From Anisus vortex (taxonomy: Eukaryota > Mollusca > Gastropoda > Planorbidae): DNA of 64,000 nt. Shown here piece after piece: positions 59,501 to 62,620 of this stretch. The stretch is from contig OX421492.1 of the NCBI GenBank assembly GCA_949126835.1, forward strand, positions 40,720,498 through 40,784,497, written 5' to 3'. The notes under the pieces are model-generated. The model was not told where the DNA came from. It saw nothing but the letters and a program-made list of their open reading frames with translations, and did not search any database. How positions within the stretch are numbered: position 1 is the stretch's first letter; each line of letters starts with the position of its first letter. Position numbers and translations under genes: made by a program.

Positions 59501-59571
59501 TTAAGCATTGTTTTGTTTTCTTTCTCCAGGGTTTCTTTGTGGCTCTGATCTTCTGTTTTTTCAACGGGGAG
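4537..59571 (+). CDS. Class B1 GPCR, calcitonin/CGRP receptor-like, 11 exons, partial at both ends
   Basis: Spliced gene built from exons 4537-4789, 9954-10145, 32030-32139, 46795-46886, 49033-49186, 50883-51033, 51247-51307, 54162-54228, 54475-54557, 55175-55310 and 59530-59571. All borders are AG/GT and all phases agree, giving 1341 nt (447 codons) without a stop. Residues 1-185 are extracellular; the hormone-binding fold carries CPRTWDGYGCWDD (115-127). Family marks follow: RLHINFF in TM2 (225-231), WMFCEGFYLH (287-296) in TM3, C270 to pair with C339 in loop 2, LGWG at the TM4 end, FFLCNILRILLTQL in TM5, RRALKATFVLIPLFG into TM6, GFFVALIFCFFNGE in TM7. Such receptors sit in the plasma membrane, bind peptide hormones and usually signal through Gs and cAMP. 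RTWDG..CWDD favours the calcitonin-receptor group over PDF or secretin-type receptors; the exact ligand is inference. The signal peptide and C-terminal tail are missing. Confidence 0.93.
5025..5375 (+). repeat. Diverged 3' fragments of the tRNA-derived SINE
   Basis: The part 5025-5130 matches the 3' body of the SINE at 47946 (GCCACAC, GTATACCGTG, GGTCACA, then ACTTTATTTACTT), and 5318-5375 matches its tail (GGTCCGACGGGTACT). Between them lies sequence without a clear match. Confidence 0.6.
5595..5935 (+). repeat. Dispersed repeat family, copy 1
   Basis: This stretch matches, in inverse orientation, 25575-26085: shared blocks include TCGGTGGGGAAGAA, GTCTCAAACC, GCCCTGGTGC, GAATTTGTGCTAC, GTAGTGCATG and GTCTCGGACA. 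Two frames are open across it for about 65 codons, but the second copy does not preserve them, so coding is doubtful. No terminal repeats or target duplications were found. Confidence 0.7.
6698..6911. mobile_element. MITE with GATGGACCGC inverted ends, copy 1
   Basis: The left end reads TTAAGATGGACCGCTTTC, the right end in reverse CAAAGACTATAATAACATGG followed by ACCACTTG. The inner left sequence TTTCTGCTATTTGATAACTTGA is shared with the copy at 29086-29357. No coding capacity. The superfamily cannot be named without the target duplication. Confidence 0.65.
6945..8036. repeat. 19-bp minisatellite, about 57 copies
   Basis: The unit is CATAGTCTAGTAGGCTCCA. Variants (GGAGGC, GGGTCATCATAG, GGCCCCAC, GGGTATTCATAG, CTCAACATAG) recur in the same order near 7390-7600 and 7790-7980, which shows that a block of about 420 bp was itself duplicated. 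Confidence 0.97.
9770..9953 (+). repeat. Tandem repeat carrying duplicated copies of the exon 2 acceptor
   Basis: Three diverged copies of a roughly 50-75-bp unit (TGTTACAGACATGTGTTT, TATGACTGTG, ATCAATATGT) end at the true acceptor. The 27 bases around 9834-9860 are identical to those around the real 3' splice site at 9953, including the first 13 bases of exon 2. The middle copy has ACATAC instead of ACAGAC and so lacks the AG. Confidence 0.85.
9954..10145 (+). CDS. Receptor exon 2: first helix and core of the hormone-binding domain
   Basis: Acceptor ttactgttacag, donor tcca|gtaagt; phase 1 in, phase 1 out. It encodes DMCFRWKKCCEDAVSCCDRH (85-104), a helix with two Cys pairs, then NDTCPRTWDGYGCWDDALSG (112-131) and YISCPGF (135-141). 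In class B receptors the D and W of RTWDG/CWDD form the conserved core of the extracellular domain. C115, C124 and C138 are the canonical second, third and fourth cysteines; one of C93, C94, C100 or C101 should be the first. N112 is a sequon. The sequence up to its acceptor is a tandem duplication (see the entry at 9770-9953). Confidence 0.93.
10921..11630. repeat. Compound minisatellite, 30-bp then 68-bp units
   Basis: Five copies of a 30-bp unit (ending GCACAATCAGCTAGAG) are followed by about eight copies of a 68-bp unit that contains the same CAGTCTGCACAATCAGCTAG core plus an added block with TTCTATTCATAGAAACACAG. The short unit is thus a deletion form or the ancestor of the long one. The frame open across 10921-11148 is an artefact of the 30-bp period. 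Confidence 0.95.
11667..11780. repeat. TA/TG microsatellite and a short CA-rich repeat
   Basis: (TA)n followed by (TG)n at 11673-11703, then three copies of ACACACTTTGAC/ACACACTGGTAC. The minus-strand frame here is a by-product of the repeat. Confidence 0.85.
12760..12832. mobile_element. 73-bp piggyBac-type MITE, copy 1
   Basis: Flanked on both sides by TTAA (12756-12759 and 12833-12836), with ends CCCTTACAGTCCCGGGC and GAGAAGGG. The same 73 bp lies inverted at 58372-58444, also between TTAA sites. TTAA target duplication with CCCTT...AAGGG ends is the mark of the piggyBac superfamily. Confidence 0.88.
13127..13343. mobile_element. 217-bp hAT MITE with GGTCGGCAACC-type ends
   Basis: The left end is CATCGGTCTGCAACCTAAGG, the right end in reverse CAAGGATCGGCAACCTTTTG. 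The flanks TAAGAGGT (13119-13126) and TAATAGGT (13344-13351) agree at 7 of 8 bases, consistent with an 8-bp hAT target duplication. Subterminal CACGCGTGCCAGACTTGGCA matches the ends at 14754, 36902 and 37000. Confidence 0.82.
13587..13757. repeat. About 42-bp tandem repeat, 4 copies
   Basis: Each copy contains ACTCAGAACTACTGAAAATA followed by TTAGCATACTGC, with small differences. Confidence 0.9.
14754..14850 (+). mobile_element. Terminal fragment of a hAT element
   Basis: CAGCGGTCGGCAACCTACGG followed by CACGAGTGGCAGACTTGGCA matches the CAGGGGTCGGCAACC-type hAT terminus. No opposite end or target duplication was found. Confidence 0.7.
16733..19291. repeat. 50-bp minisatellite, about 51 copies, with a 952-bp higher-order duplication
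   Basis: The unit runs from TGTTTGTCTTACAGCAGCGG through TTACCAAACATTG to ATGTGTACTCCCGA. Marker variants occur in the same order in two blocks: GTGAAT (17314, 18317), ACACCC (about 17374, 18376), GGCTACC (17450, 18451), TTTTGTC (about 17683, 18635), CTGATG (17779, 18731) and CGCGATG (17828, 18780). The offset of the later markers is 952 bp, equal to 19 units plus 2 bases. The + strand unit has no stop codon in any frame and 50 is not a multiple of 3, so frames of up to 673 codons appear. They are artefacts. Confidence 0.97.
19925..20075. repeat. CT-rich microsatellite
   Basis: Alternating TCTCTCTC, TCAATTTC and TCAGTTTC blocks. Confidence 0.9.
20310..21405. repeat. 43-bp minisatellite, about 25 copies
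   Basis: The unit contains ATCATACAACTAATGTTTAA, AGTGTTCAAATAGCATAAC and AAAT. Copies are diverged at the left end (20310-20640) and nearly identical from 20650 on, as expected for an array expanding at one side. Confidence 0.95.
21519..21895. repeat. (CT)n/(TTTC)n low-complexity tract
   Basis: TCTCTCTCTTTC-type sequence for about 380 bp. Serine/leucine/phenylalanine and arginine/glutamate frames on the two strands come only from the repeat. Confidence 0.97.
22296..25314 (+). mobile_element. piggyBac DNA transposon, 3.0 kb, decayed
   Basis: The ends CCCTTTCCGGGCC and, in reverse, CCCTTTCAGGACC match at 11 of 13 bases and are flanked by TTAT on both sides (22292-22295, 25315-25318), a one-base variant of the TTAA target. 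Subterminal copies of TGGTACTTATAAG occur at 22310, 22659 and, as TGGTACTTATAGG, 25130. It encodes a broken piggyBac transposase at 23111-24938. Confidence 0.93.
23111..24938 (+). pseudogene. piggyBac transposase pseudogene
   Basis: Starts MSEHGPSCSRRERW with an acidic DEESDSDEEY stretch, as in PGBD-type proteins. Recognisable blocks follow: LRGFIGANLVMGYH, DYWSTQPDLGVP, FDQILVNLHVDDN, SIDESMVLFKGRSS (first catalytic Asp region), DNYFTS (second), MGGVDKADM (third), and a C-terminal cysteine cluster C-x2-C ... CKLC. It is disabled by a stop after the N-terminal part (23273), frame changes near 23535-23570, a stop at 23689 before RDYW, a TAG at 24134 just before DNYFTS, and a frame change in the A8 run near 24830. 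The three catalytic aspartates are still readable. Confidence 0.93.
25370..25425 (-). repeat. Fragment of a second tRNA-derived SINE family
   Basis: Read on the minus strand it has GAGCTGGACTGTTGACTTGA followed by a GGGTTCAAAGTCC B-box-like motif, as in the copies at 31430, 39595, 43965 and 56900. Confidence 0.55.
25575..26085 (-). repeat. Dispersed repeat family, copy 2 (inverted)
   Basis: Inverted relative to copy 1 at 5595-5935, sharing TTCTTCCCCACCGA, GGTTTGAGAC, GCACCAGGGC, GTAGCACAAATTCCA, CATGCACTACAC and TGTCCGAGACGAG. It is longer than copy 1 at both sides. It is richer in GC than the intron around it. It follows a C-rich run at 25508-25545. Confidence 0.7.
26745..27275. repeat. 18-bp minisatellite, about 29 copies
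   Basis: Unit CTCTCATTGATTCTAGAT with CTCATTTATT, ATATCTC and AAATCT variants. The period is a multiple of 3, so repetitive frames (SLILDL, INERSR) open on both strands; these are not genes. Confidence 0.96.
27300..27690. repeat. 35-bp minisatellite related to the 18-bp array
   Basis: The unit combines TCTAGATCTCTCACC with TAGTCTAGATTATCACC(G/A)AA, about 10 copies. Its TCTAGATCTCTCA part equals the core of the neighbouring 18-bp unit, so the two arrays share an origin. Confidence 0.93.
29086..29357. mobile_element. MITE with GATGGACCGC inverted ends, copy 2
   Basis: The right end GAACAAGCGGTCCATCTTAA with TATAGTCTCTG is the inverse of the left end type CAAAGACTATAATTAA. The inner TTTCTGCTATTTGATAACTT matches copy 1 at 6698-6911. 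The GGACCGC part of the left end has been lost. Confidence 0.65.
29417..29503. repeat. (TA)n microsatellite
   Basis: About 40 TA dinucleotides with one TG interruption near 29482. Confidence 0.98.
29709..29931 (+). mobile_element. tRNA-derived SINE, near full length
   Basis: Matches the copy at 47946 over its length, with the B-box GGTTCGAATCC at 29740, the CCTGAGTCTACTCA body and the tail GGGTACTTTACTTTT. A perfect 10-bp target duplication TAATATAAGT flanks it (29699-29708, 29932-29941). The 5' end starts inside the A-box region, so it is slightly truncated. Confidence 0.92.
29990..30102. repeat. About 16-bp tandem repeat
   Basis: Repeated TCTTCATGATGTCC with TTTTCAT and TATTCAT variants, about 7 copies. 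Confidence 0.85.
30105..30165 (+). mobile_element. Single hAT terminus of the CAGTGGCGTAGC family
   Basis: CAGTGTTGTAACTAGGGAAG resembles the ends of the complete element at 2629-4280. No partner end was located. Confidence 0.55.
31425..31520 (-). repeat. Second tRNA-derived SINE family, minus orientation
   Basis: Read on the minus strand: CACTGGTCCAGTGGTTAGCA, CACCGGACTGTC and CCCGGTTCTAACCC, an arrangement like an A box and a B box of a tRNA promoter. Related copies lie at 39595, 43965 and 56900. Confidence 0.65.
32030..32139 (+). CDS. Receptor exon 3: end of the hormone-binding domain
   Basis: Acceptor tttgcttctag, donor gag|gttagt; phase 1 in, phase 0 out. It encodes residues 149-185, with YAEKQCMEDGTWF and TDYRKCLHKE giving the canonical fifth (C155) and sixth (C181) cysteines and the DGTW motif of class B ectodomains. 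N166 (NNT) is a glycosylation sequon. From C181 to TM1 there are about five residues fewer than in vertebrate calcitonin receptors, so a very small exon between this one and 46795 cannot be ruled out. Confidence 0.92.
32573..32715 (+). repeat. Partial, diverged tRNA-derived SINE
   Basis: Contains GGGTTCAAATCCTAGT (B-box-like), CCCGGGTCTGGAGGGT, ACCCAGCTCTGATGGG and GTGCTGGCCAC, in the order of the full copy at 47946; the 3' tail is missing. Confidence 0.8.
34080..34830 (-). pseudogene. LINE reverse-transcriptase C-terminal region, decayed
   Basis: On the minus strand, broken frames read STSITEFILFGEKQQ, KYIGVYLDTNL-like, TLIVGLVISF, IYIGLPECDLKK, FMDNLQSTSDIISD and SSYTHQRKQGLGSHKI. These match in order the end of the reverse transcriptase and the C-terminal part of non-LTR retrotransposons (thumb region, LP..D...LQ...N motif, then the region before the final W-N-x-L motif). 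Many stops and frame changes; it cannot be active. Confidence 0.8.
35640..36902. mobile_element. Relic of a hAT element
   Basis: The right end, in reverse, reads CAGGGGTAGGCAACCTAAGG, followed by subterminal GGCACGCAGAGCGATTTTCA. The interior 35880-36070 matches the interior of the element at 2629-4280 (AAAACGGG, TTAAT, GTTATGTTTTGTAGTATAAT, CAGCATTATGGTATT). The left end was not found; CCGAGATC after the right end has only a near match (CCGAGATA) at 35540. Confidence 0.7.
36442..36625. repeat. About 100-bp tandem duplication
   Basis: GTGCTTCGATGTGCTTCTGA ... CTATCTTAATAAATGCCTTT ... GGGAAGTACATATAGTTAAA occurs twice; the second copy lacks a few bases (AGGCCTA). Confidence 0.92.
37000..37620 (+). 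pseudogene. hAT transposase relic behind a hAT terminus
   Basis: Starts at CAGGAGTCGGCAACCGAAGG, a hAT terminus. The + strand then reads, in changing frames, ESIVKIFNFIVSHHELIYRQ, a segment with RIRWLRRGSEV, then NQLKSFLLTEKQ. In hAT transposases of the GTF2IRD2/ZBED5-like type the order is a helix with VN-I-S, then RWLSRG, then a helix with L.EF. Stops interrupt each part. The start, order and spacing fit; the family name is inference. Confidence 0.65.
39595..39705 (-). repeat. Second tRNA-derived SINE family, minus orientation
   Basis: On the minus strand: GGCCGGCTGGTAAGTTCACT, GGACTGTCAACCGACGCG and GCGGGTTCTATCTCTGCC, matching the copies at 31425 and 43965. Confidence 0.7.
40329..40634. 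repeat. 18-bp minisatellite, exactly 17 perfect copies
   Basis: Unit CGGCGCTATATAAATTGT repeated 17 times without a single change (306 bp). The unit joins a GC block to a TATA-box-like TATATAAAT. The period of 18 opens repeat frames (RYINCR, YKLSAL); these are artefacts. Confidence 0.98.
40690..40757 (-). mobile_element. Single hAT terminus
   Basis: In reverse the end reads CAGGGGGTCTGCAACTTTTT, with GGCACACA further in (ttggcacacaa), like the CAGGGGTCGGCAACC-type ends in the window. No partner end seen. Confidence 0.6.
41010..41185. repeat. 33-bp tandem repeat, about 5 copies
   Basis: The unit contains GACGATAGAGTAGGGGGCCC and GAAGATGTTACTT. The last copy is interrupted by TCTCATAGAG. The minus-strand frame over it (SSSNIFG.PT repeats) reflects the 33-bp period. 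Confidence 0.95.
41770..43020. repeat. About 38-bp degenerate minisatellite, about 32 copies
   Basis: Each copy carries ACTTATGACA(A/G)TGTAACG followed by GACACCCAGTGTAAAGTTAA. Divergence is high throughout, so the array looks old compared with the perfect 18-bp array at 40329. Confidence 0.95.
43965..44095 (-). repeat. Second tRNA-derived SINE family, minus orientation
   Basis: On the minus strand: GCTGGCTGGTCCTGTTGTTA, GCACATAGTACTGTC and ACCCGGTTTCAAGTCCTGCC, in the order of an A box and a B box. Related to 31425 and 39595. Confidence 0.65.
44850..44945 (+). repeat. 3' fragment of the tRNA-derived SINE
   Basis: Matches the SINE body from GGGGAGAAGTAAAG, GGGCATCGTGCTGG, CACAAGCCCTTTGCACG to GAGCGCTGCTTTACT. 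Confidence 0.6.
45440..45775 (+). pseudogene. LINE C-terminal fragment, decayed
   Basis: The last part reads FFPSAIRLWNSLDQASITAT in an open frame, the W-N-x-L motif that ends many non-LTR retrotransposon proteins. Upstream, in another frame, DEYKIMKGHVDMS fits the usual Y-K-I-x-x-G block. Frame changes near 45590 separate them. It is followed 86 bp later by the 13-bp satellite. Confidence 0.75.
45861..46196. repeat. 13-bp minisatellite, about 26 copies
   Basis: Unit ATTGTGGACTTAA, almost perfect; only the third copy differs (TTGTTGACT). Confidence 0.98.
46534..46592 (+). mobile_element. Single hAT terminus of the CAGTGGCGTAGC family
   Basis: CAGTGGCGTAGATAGGGAGG, then a G-rich stretch and CCCCGGGCGCCACG. 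It is the same terminal type as 2629-4280. It ends against a TA microsatellite, and no second end is visible. It lies 200 bp before exon 4. Confidence 0.65.
46795..46886 (+). CDS. Receptor exon 4: TM1
   Basis: Acceptor ttatatctatttccag, donor ctacag|gtgagt; phase 0 in, phase 2 out. It encodes residues 186-215 and part of R216, a hydrophobic helix (VTVYLGLACNVTSIALLVPA, then IGIFMLY) that aligns in pattern with class B TM1. Choosing the first AG rather than the second (two bases later) keeps the frame with exon 3. Confidence 0.88.
47370..48368. repeat. 37-bp minisatellite, about 19 copies, split by a SINE
   Basis: The unit runs CATTGCATCTATTGCCCAGT, then GCCATTCCTGTCTATTT. About 15 copies lie left of the SINE (47370-47945) and about four right of it (48227-48368). 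A related GTCGTTCTCATTG(C/A)ATCAGTTG variant occurs twice (about 47770 and 47881), 111 bp (three units) apart, showing local copying of a block. All three frames are open on the + strand for long stretches, an artefact of the repeat. Confidence 0.97.
47946..48226 (+). mobile_element. Full-length tRNA-derived SINE, 281 bp
   Basis: The 5' part has an A-box-like GGTAGCCGAGCGGCAG and a perfect B box GGTTCGAATCC about 35 bp later, the internal pol III promoter of a tRNA. The body carries CCTGAGTCTACCCAGCTCTG, GGCTGTGCATAGTGCTGGCC and TATGCCGTGGCCACAG. The tail is GTACTTTACTTTACTTA. A perfect 12-bp target duplication CTATTGCCCAGT (47934-47945 and 48227-48238) is made of satellite sequence. It lacks an acceptor-stem pairing, so it is not a working tRNA gene. 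Confidence 0.94.
48556..49022 (-). other. GC-richer insert with an antisense open frame, flanked by a direct repeat
   Basis: The block between two copies of CATTGT(C)AGATCT..TTAAACAATTGGT (48556-48584 and about 48994-49022) is clearly richer in GC than the intron. On the minus strand an open frame runs from 49037 to 48687 (116 codons) with segments such as LTKVRVPIVRQKGTEDLEPA and DAEIKYMYYPGHIEV. I do not recognise the product. It could be a piece of a mobile-element gene. Confidence 0.45.
49033..49186 (+). CDS. Receptor exon 5: intracellular loop 1, TM2, extracellular loop 1
   Basis: Acceptor ttccaacag, donor cgag|gtaagc; phase 2 in, phase 0 out. It encodes SLRRQHRIRLHINFFATLF (217-235) and a TM2 helix, then a polar loop ending SWQFQNE (267). 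The RxxLHxNxF motif is diagnostic of class B receptors; H227 is the conserved TM2 histidine. NTS in the loop is a possible glycosylation site. Its acceptor lies directly after a 28-bp direct repeat (see 48556-49022). Confidence 0.94.
49187..50882 (+). other. Receptor intron 5
   Basis: GT-AG intron of 1.7 kb. It has a GC-richer patch at 49850-50160 with short open frames on both strands that I do not recognise, a G run near 50300, (TA)/(GA) microsatellites near 50540, and a C run at 50651-50673. Confidence 0.85.
50883..51033 (+). CDS. Receptor exon 6: TM3, intracellular loop 2, start of TM4
   Basis: Acceptor gtctgtcccag, donor ctgg|g before gtacgg, phase 0 in, phase 1 out. It encodes residues 268-317. 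C270 is the TM3 cysteine that pairs with loop 2. WMFCEGFYLHRLI (287-299) contains E291, the conserved class B TM3 glutamate, and FLYALGW starts the GWG motif of TM4. Reading on into the intron meets no stop for a while, so an unspliced frame runs to about 51144. Confidence 0.95.
51247..51307 (+). CDS. Receptor exon 7: TM4 to loop 2
   Basis: Acceptor tcgttgcag, donor gaaat|gtaaga; 61 nt, phase 1 in, phase 2 out. It encodes the split G318 and FPLAYSGLYGILRLIYDNE (319-337). It continues the LGWG-FP motif from exon 6, matching the usual class B order. The preceding intron is only 213 bp, which supports the pairing. Confidence 0.93.
52383..54065 (-). mobile_element. TIR DNA transposon, Ginger/KRBA2-like, non-autonomous
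   Basis: The left end TGTTACGGCCAGATCGCGAA, then GTGGCC; the right end in reverse starts TGCTACGGCCA and, 11 bp further in, TGTTACGGCCAAAGCCCGAA. Flanking TATT (52379-52382) and TATC (54066-54069) could be a 4-bp target duplication with one change. GGCCAGATCGCGATCTGGCC near 54010 is a perfect palindrome. The interior carries the gene relic at 52770-53081. TGT-type ends and a 4-bp duplication fit Ginger elements. Confidence 0.72.
52770..53081 (-). pseudogene. KRBA2-like (Ginger-type) protein, N-terminal relic
   Basis: The minus strand reads FLDTLNTLLQENANNSWIIS, then RDKYCAFIGDVKQANAKQKK; after a frame change comes DYRPLRKYDVI, a stop, and VGGKEKLIVP. Proteins annotated as KRAB-A domain-containing protein 2-like in invertebrates begin with a helix of this kind, then the K-Y-x-x-x-I block and D-Y-R-x-L-x-x-Y-x-V, before an integrase domain. 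The integrase is absent, because the element ends 390 bp further on. Confidence 0.65.
54162..54228 (+). CDS. Receptor exon 8: extracellular loop 2 and start of TM5
   Basis: Acceptor tttttcccacag, donor aatt|gtaagt; 67 nt, phase 2 in, phase 0 out. It encodes I338, then CWVKGSGQLEWIIFAPNLCC and LI (339-360). C339-W340 is the invariant loop-2 CW of class B receptors; its cysteine bonds to C270. The APNLCCLI stretch begins TM5. Confidence 0.94.
54229..54474 (+). other. Receptor intron 8
   Basis: GT-AG intron of 246 bp, AT-rich, nothing else seen. Confidence 0.9.
54475..54557 (+). CDS. Receptor exon 9: TM5 and intracellular loop 3
   Basis: Acceptor ttatttgcag, donor ttcag|gtaggt; 83 nt, phase 0 in, phase 2 out. 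It encodes VNLFFLCNILRILLTQLQSH (361-380), then PNEPSNF. The N, FF and NI-RIL pattern is the class B TM5 signature; the basic/polar end is the G-protein-coupling loop 3. Confidence 0.95.
54558..55174 (+). other. Receptor intron 9
   Basis: GT-AG intron of 617 bp; the first half is the degenerate repeat at 54590-54880, the second half AT-rich. Confidence 0.9.
54590..54880. repeat. About 45-bp degenerate tandem repeat
   Basis: About seven copies of GGCCCACATATAGTCAGTGG-like sequence, each followed by a variable GAA..C stretch. Confidence 0.8.
55175..55310 (+). CDS. Receptor exon 10: TM6 and extracellular loop 3
   Basis: Acceptor gaacttttttccag, donor ctcag|gtgagt; phase 2 in, phase 0 out. It encodes RALKATFVLIPLFGVQMFVT (389-408) and the loop to VCVLNSQ (433). 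The K-A-T...L.PLFG motif is the class B TM6 signature. The loop contains GSSGGPEYEKF, which is longer in glycine and serine than in vertebrate calcitonin receptors. Confidence 0.95.
56165..56767 (+). pseudogene. 5'-truncated LINE: reverse-transcriptase end and zinc finger
   Basis: One frame is open for about 200 codons. It starts with LLYGSKSW (the usual LLYGSE.W), then LNTFHLRCLRRILGT, RRLCWLGHTRR, RPLLRYKDVCRRDLKEM, and ends with a C2H2-type finger CEGCLRDCHSRIGLFSHSKR (C-x2-C...H-x4-C). This is the C-terminal third of a non-LTR retrotransposon polyprotein. The catalytic part is missing because of 5' truncation; the piece that is left is uninterrupted, so the insertion may be fairly recent. 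Confidence 0.88.
56900..56980 (-). repeat. Second tRNA-derived SINE family, fragment
   Basis: In reverse: GCCGGCTGGTCCTGTGGTTG, GTTCACCGGACTGTCAAC, then a diverged end. It lies directly behind the LINE fragment. Confidence 0.65.
57420..57665 (+). repeat. Two tandem 3' fragments of the tRNA-derived SINE
   Basis: 57420-57525 matches CTGGGCATTGTGCTAGCCAC, TTGTATGTCGTGG, ATCGCTGCTTCA; 57541-57665 matches GGGGCAAAGTA, GGCATTGTGCTG, GTCGTGGTCA and TTACTTTACTTA. Confidence 0.7.
58372..58444. mobile_element. 73-bp piggyBac-type MITE, copy 2 (inverted)
   Basis: Inverse copy of 12760-12832, with the same length of 73 bp and TTAA on both sides (58368-58371, 58445-58448). The ends are CCCTTCCTGTAATGACC and GGGACTGTAAGGG. 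Differences from copy 1 lie mostly near one end. Confidence 0.88.
59530..59571 (+). CDS. Receptor exon 11: 42-nt TM7 exon
   Basis: Acceptor ctttctccag, donor gggag|gtaaga; exactly 42 nt, phase 0 in and out. It encodes GFFVALIFCFFNGE (434-447), the TM7 motif of class B receptors, where the usual YCF is FCF here. A 14-residue TM7 exon is a known feature of vertebrate class B genes (calcitonin and CRF receptor genes), and skipping it gives in-frame isoforms there. The next exon, expected to start with the V of GEV, was not found in the remaining 4.4 kb. Confidence 0.94.
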
Positions 59572-61360
59572 GTAAGAGAGGAAACTAGAAACTACAATGT
59601 AATCATTTTTTGGTTTTGTTTTAGTGTTTGTCTCTTTTGTTTTAGTGTTCTGGAAGGACATGGAAGTCGCATGATGCAGTTAGTACTAACCCAGTCAGGT
59701 CTCATCCCTTTCTTTAACTTTGAAATCACAACATTTATTTTAGTAAATATCTCAGCACCATTACCGCAATAATTATTTGGGAAGGAACATTGGAGGGAAC
59801 TAAAAAAAAAATAATGGGTGGGATTAAATACTGGTCAAGATAGATATAATTGCCTAACAAGCTGGCTGATCGTAGTGGCAATCTGAAACGGAAACAACAA
59901 AAATGTAATGACCAATGCAATGGCTAAATGTAGTGGATGACCCAAAAAAAGGTATGAACAAAAAGAATAATGAGAATAGAATGACCGCAATGCAATGACC
60001 TTTAAAGAATGACAATAAAACAATTACGAAATTATAAATAGAATCAAAGACATGACTACTGTATTGACACAATATCGATACAAAAACGATTTTTAAAAAA
60101 ATACCCATTTTTTTTTATTGAATAGAATGACAACAAATAATGACCAATTAGAAATACTTAAAGCATTAATTTAACAAAGGATATAAAAAAATCAACGACA
60201 TAATGACCACATTTAATGACAAAATAGAATGACCAAATTAAAAGGGAAAATATTTATATAACATAATAACCAAAAAAAAAATCATTTAGCAAACCTATAA
60301 ACTAAATTATGAATCAATGCATTCAAATATAATATGTATTTTTTTTGTTCTACTTTCAAACTAATAAGAAGTTAAATTCATTTAAATCTTCTGCGGAATT
60401 CTTGATAAATTATAACAGTTGAAGTAAAGTTAATTTCGTTTCTCAATTGTCACAATAGCTCCATAATTTGAATTTTAGGTTAAAAGTAGATCACACAAAC
60501 GCTTACTCCTTAGTTAATTTGTTAATTTAAAAAAAAAATTCAAACGAGATTAAAATAAGTATTCTGTCTCGTATGCATTGTTTTATACATATATTTTTTT
60601 ACTACTGATAAAATAAATAATTATTTTAATGTAATTTAAAAGATCTAAAGTAACTTAAAAAAAAACAGATGTTACCGCTGCTGGTGGTATACATTGAACG
60701 AGTAAACATTTAATTTGTATGAGTTCATCTTACTACAGTAAATTATTCAAGCATGGCATGGTAGTTCTCCTATAGTATGATCGATGGTTAAACTGTTTGG
60801 TTCATCATTGATTTCCTTTTGTGCTTATTTACATACGTGCATCTTTTATGCTTTATTAAATATTTAGAATGAAGTCTTTTTTTTTATTGTAATAATTTTA
60901 AAGGATTTTATTCAAAAATGTAAGTGTTACTTACTTCAGATTATAAATCTGATCATAGATGTTTTTGTACAAGTTTAAAATATTTAAATGATTTTTTTAA
61001 TAAAACATTTCCTAAATATATTATTATATTCAATGACAATATTAAACGATGATATCATAACCTGTTATACTTACTTAACTTGTTATAATTAGGTTCAATT
61101 ATAAAAGTAACCACTTGAAATAACCAAGTTATATAACACAACATGTTACACATTCACCTTAAGTGAAACACGCATATTTTGTTATAGAGAAAACTTTTTT
61201 TTATATAAAATTAGATCCATAACGTTTTTTCTTTGTTTCATTCGTTGATCCAAATGATTATTACTAATTAAAGATCAAAATCAGTTTGTTTAATAGAAGA
61301 CGTGAATCACGCACGTTGTTAAAAATAGATATAGATGAGTAAGAAATAGATTAGTGAATC

Positions 61361-61362
<2 letters not shown>

Positions 61363-61427
<65 letters not shown>
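61363..61427. repeat. (GT)n(GA)n microsatellite
   Basis: About 22 GT followed by about 9 GA dinucleotides. Confidence 0.97.
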
Positions 61428-61804
61428 TAGTTTAATAGTGAGTATTGATCGTTGACATAAATGCCTCGTATTCCCTAAGTTCACGTTGAGTAAAATATCA
61501 ACTTCCGTTTTCTACATTTTTTTTCAACTGCCAATTTTAGTTCTTTGAATTCTTAAGGGTTGAAAATAAGCGTTGAACTTAAGTTGTATTTTTACTTGCG
61601 ATGTATAACTAGCAGAATGCATAAGCGCCCTTTTTTAGTTTAACCAATATTAGATGATTTTACTTTGCTATCTAGTGTTGATCCTTAACAAAAGAAACAT
61701 CTTCATAACATCAGTATTTCAAACCTTGACTTTAGGGATTATCTCTGAACTTATAGATTTTTCATTGGTCTAATACTAAGGGAAGCGCATTCTTATTGCT
61801 ATCC

Positions 61805-61990
61805 CCGAGGTCTCCATTTCGAATCTAACCTCAGGATTTATTTTTCCGGGGGTGAAAGAGTAACCTAGGTTCACCGAACTCTGATGGGTGCCAGACATTT
61901 CTCGGGGGAGTGGAATTTACGCCAATGTCAATTTTGTTTGTGGCCACACAATCTTCTTGAATGCAATGGTCACGGAGTTTAAATGTCATT
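61805..61990 (+). repeat. Diverged tRNA-derived SINE
   Basis: TTTCGAATCTAACCTCAGGA in the B-box position, ACTCTGATGGGTGCCAGACA, GTGGCCACACAATCTTCTTG and AATGGTCACGG follow the order of the full copy at 47946. Confidence 0.7.
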
Positions 61991-62321
61991 TTATGCTTAG
62001 CAACATCAGTAGAAAAAAAAACGTTAGGCTCTGTGCGTGTGTGTTGTTCCTGTGAGTGAAAGCCATTGATTAAAAAATATATTCAACCACTGTAAACATT
62101 ATAACATTCAGGCCAAGCCTGTTTCTTTGGTGTTTTTTTTTCTGTTGTTTTTTTATATACATCTTGAATTCATCTGCGCAAATTCCGATGTCCCAGGTAA
62201 AAAAAATATACCTGAAGTGCAATGATGCACTGTCGTCTCACTATGTCACGCACTTACCTATGTGGAACTTTTAGCTAAAACACGCAATAGTAAAACACAC
62301 ACGCCGTGTCACGCACAACAC

Positions 62322-62620
62322 ATTAACACTGTAATAGTCCAGCTTACACGTGTAGTCAATGTGTTTTATTAACACTGTAATTAGTCCAGCTTACACGTGT
62401 AGTCAATGTGTTTTATTCATCACGAACTATTTCTTTTGGTTCTTTGTTGTTGTTTTAATATTTATGTCACGTTGTTTTATAATCACGCTGTTTTATGGTC
62501 ATCACGTTGTTTTAAGATCAAGCTGTTTTTATATTTTAAAAAATTATGAAATTTACTTTTGATCACGATGGTGTATAGTGTATAAGGTCAAGTTTCTGTT
62601 TGATCAAGCAGCTTTATAAA
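62322..62620. repeat. 55-bp duplication followed by a degenerate TCACG(T/C)TGTTTTAT repeat
   Basis: TTAACACTGTAAT, AGTCCAGCTTACACGTGTAG and TCAATGTGTTTTATT occur twice in tandem (62322-62418). From 62465 on, ATCACGCTGTTTTAT-like units recur loosely. Confidence 0.85.

Larger units (their letters stand above)
55311..59529 (+). other. Receptor intron 10
   Basis: GT-AG intron of 4.2 kb, holding the nested hAT element (55550-57280), SINE fragments and the 73-bp MITE. I see nothing in 57670-58370 except a GA microsatellite near 57835, and nothing in 58450-59529. Confidence 0.87.
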
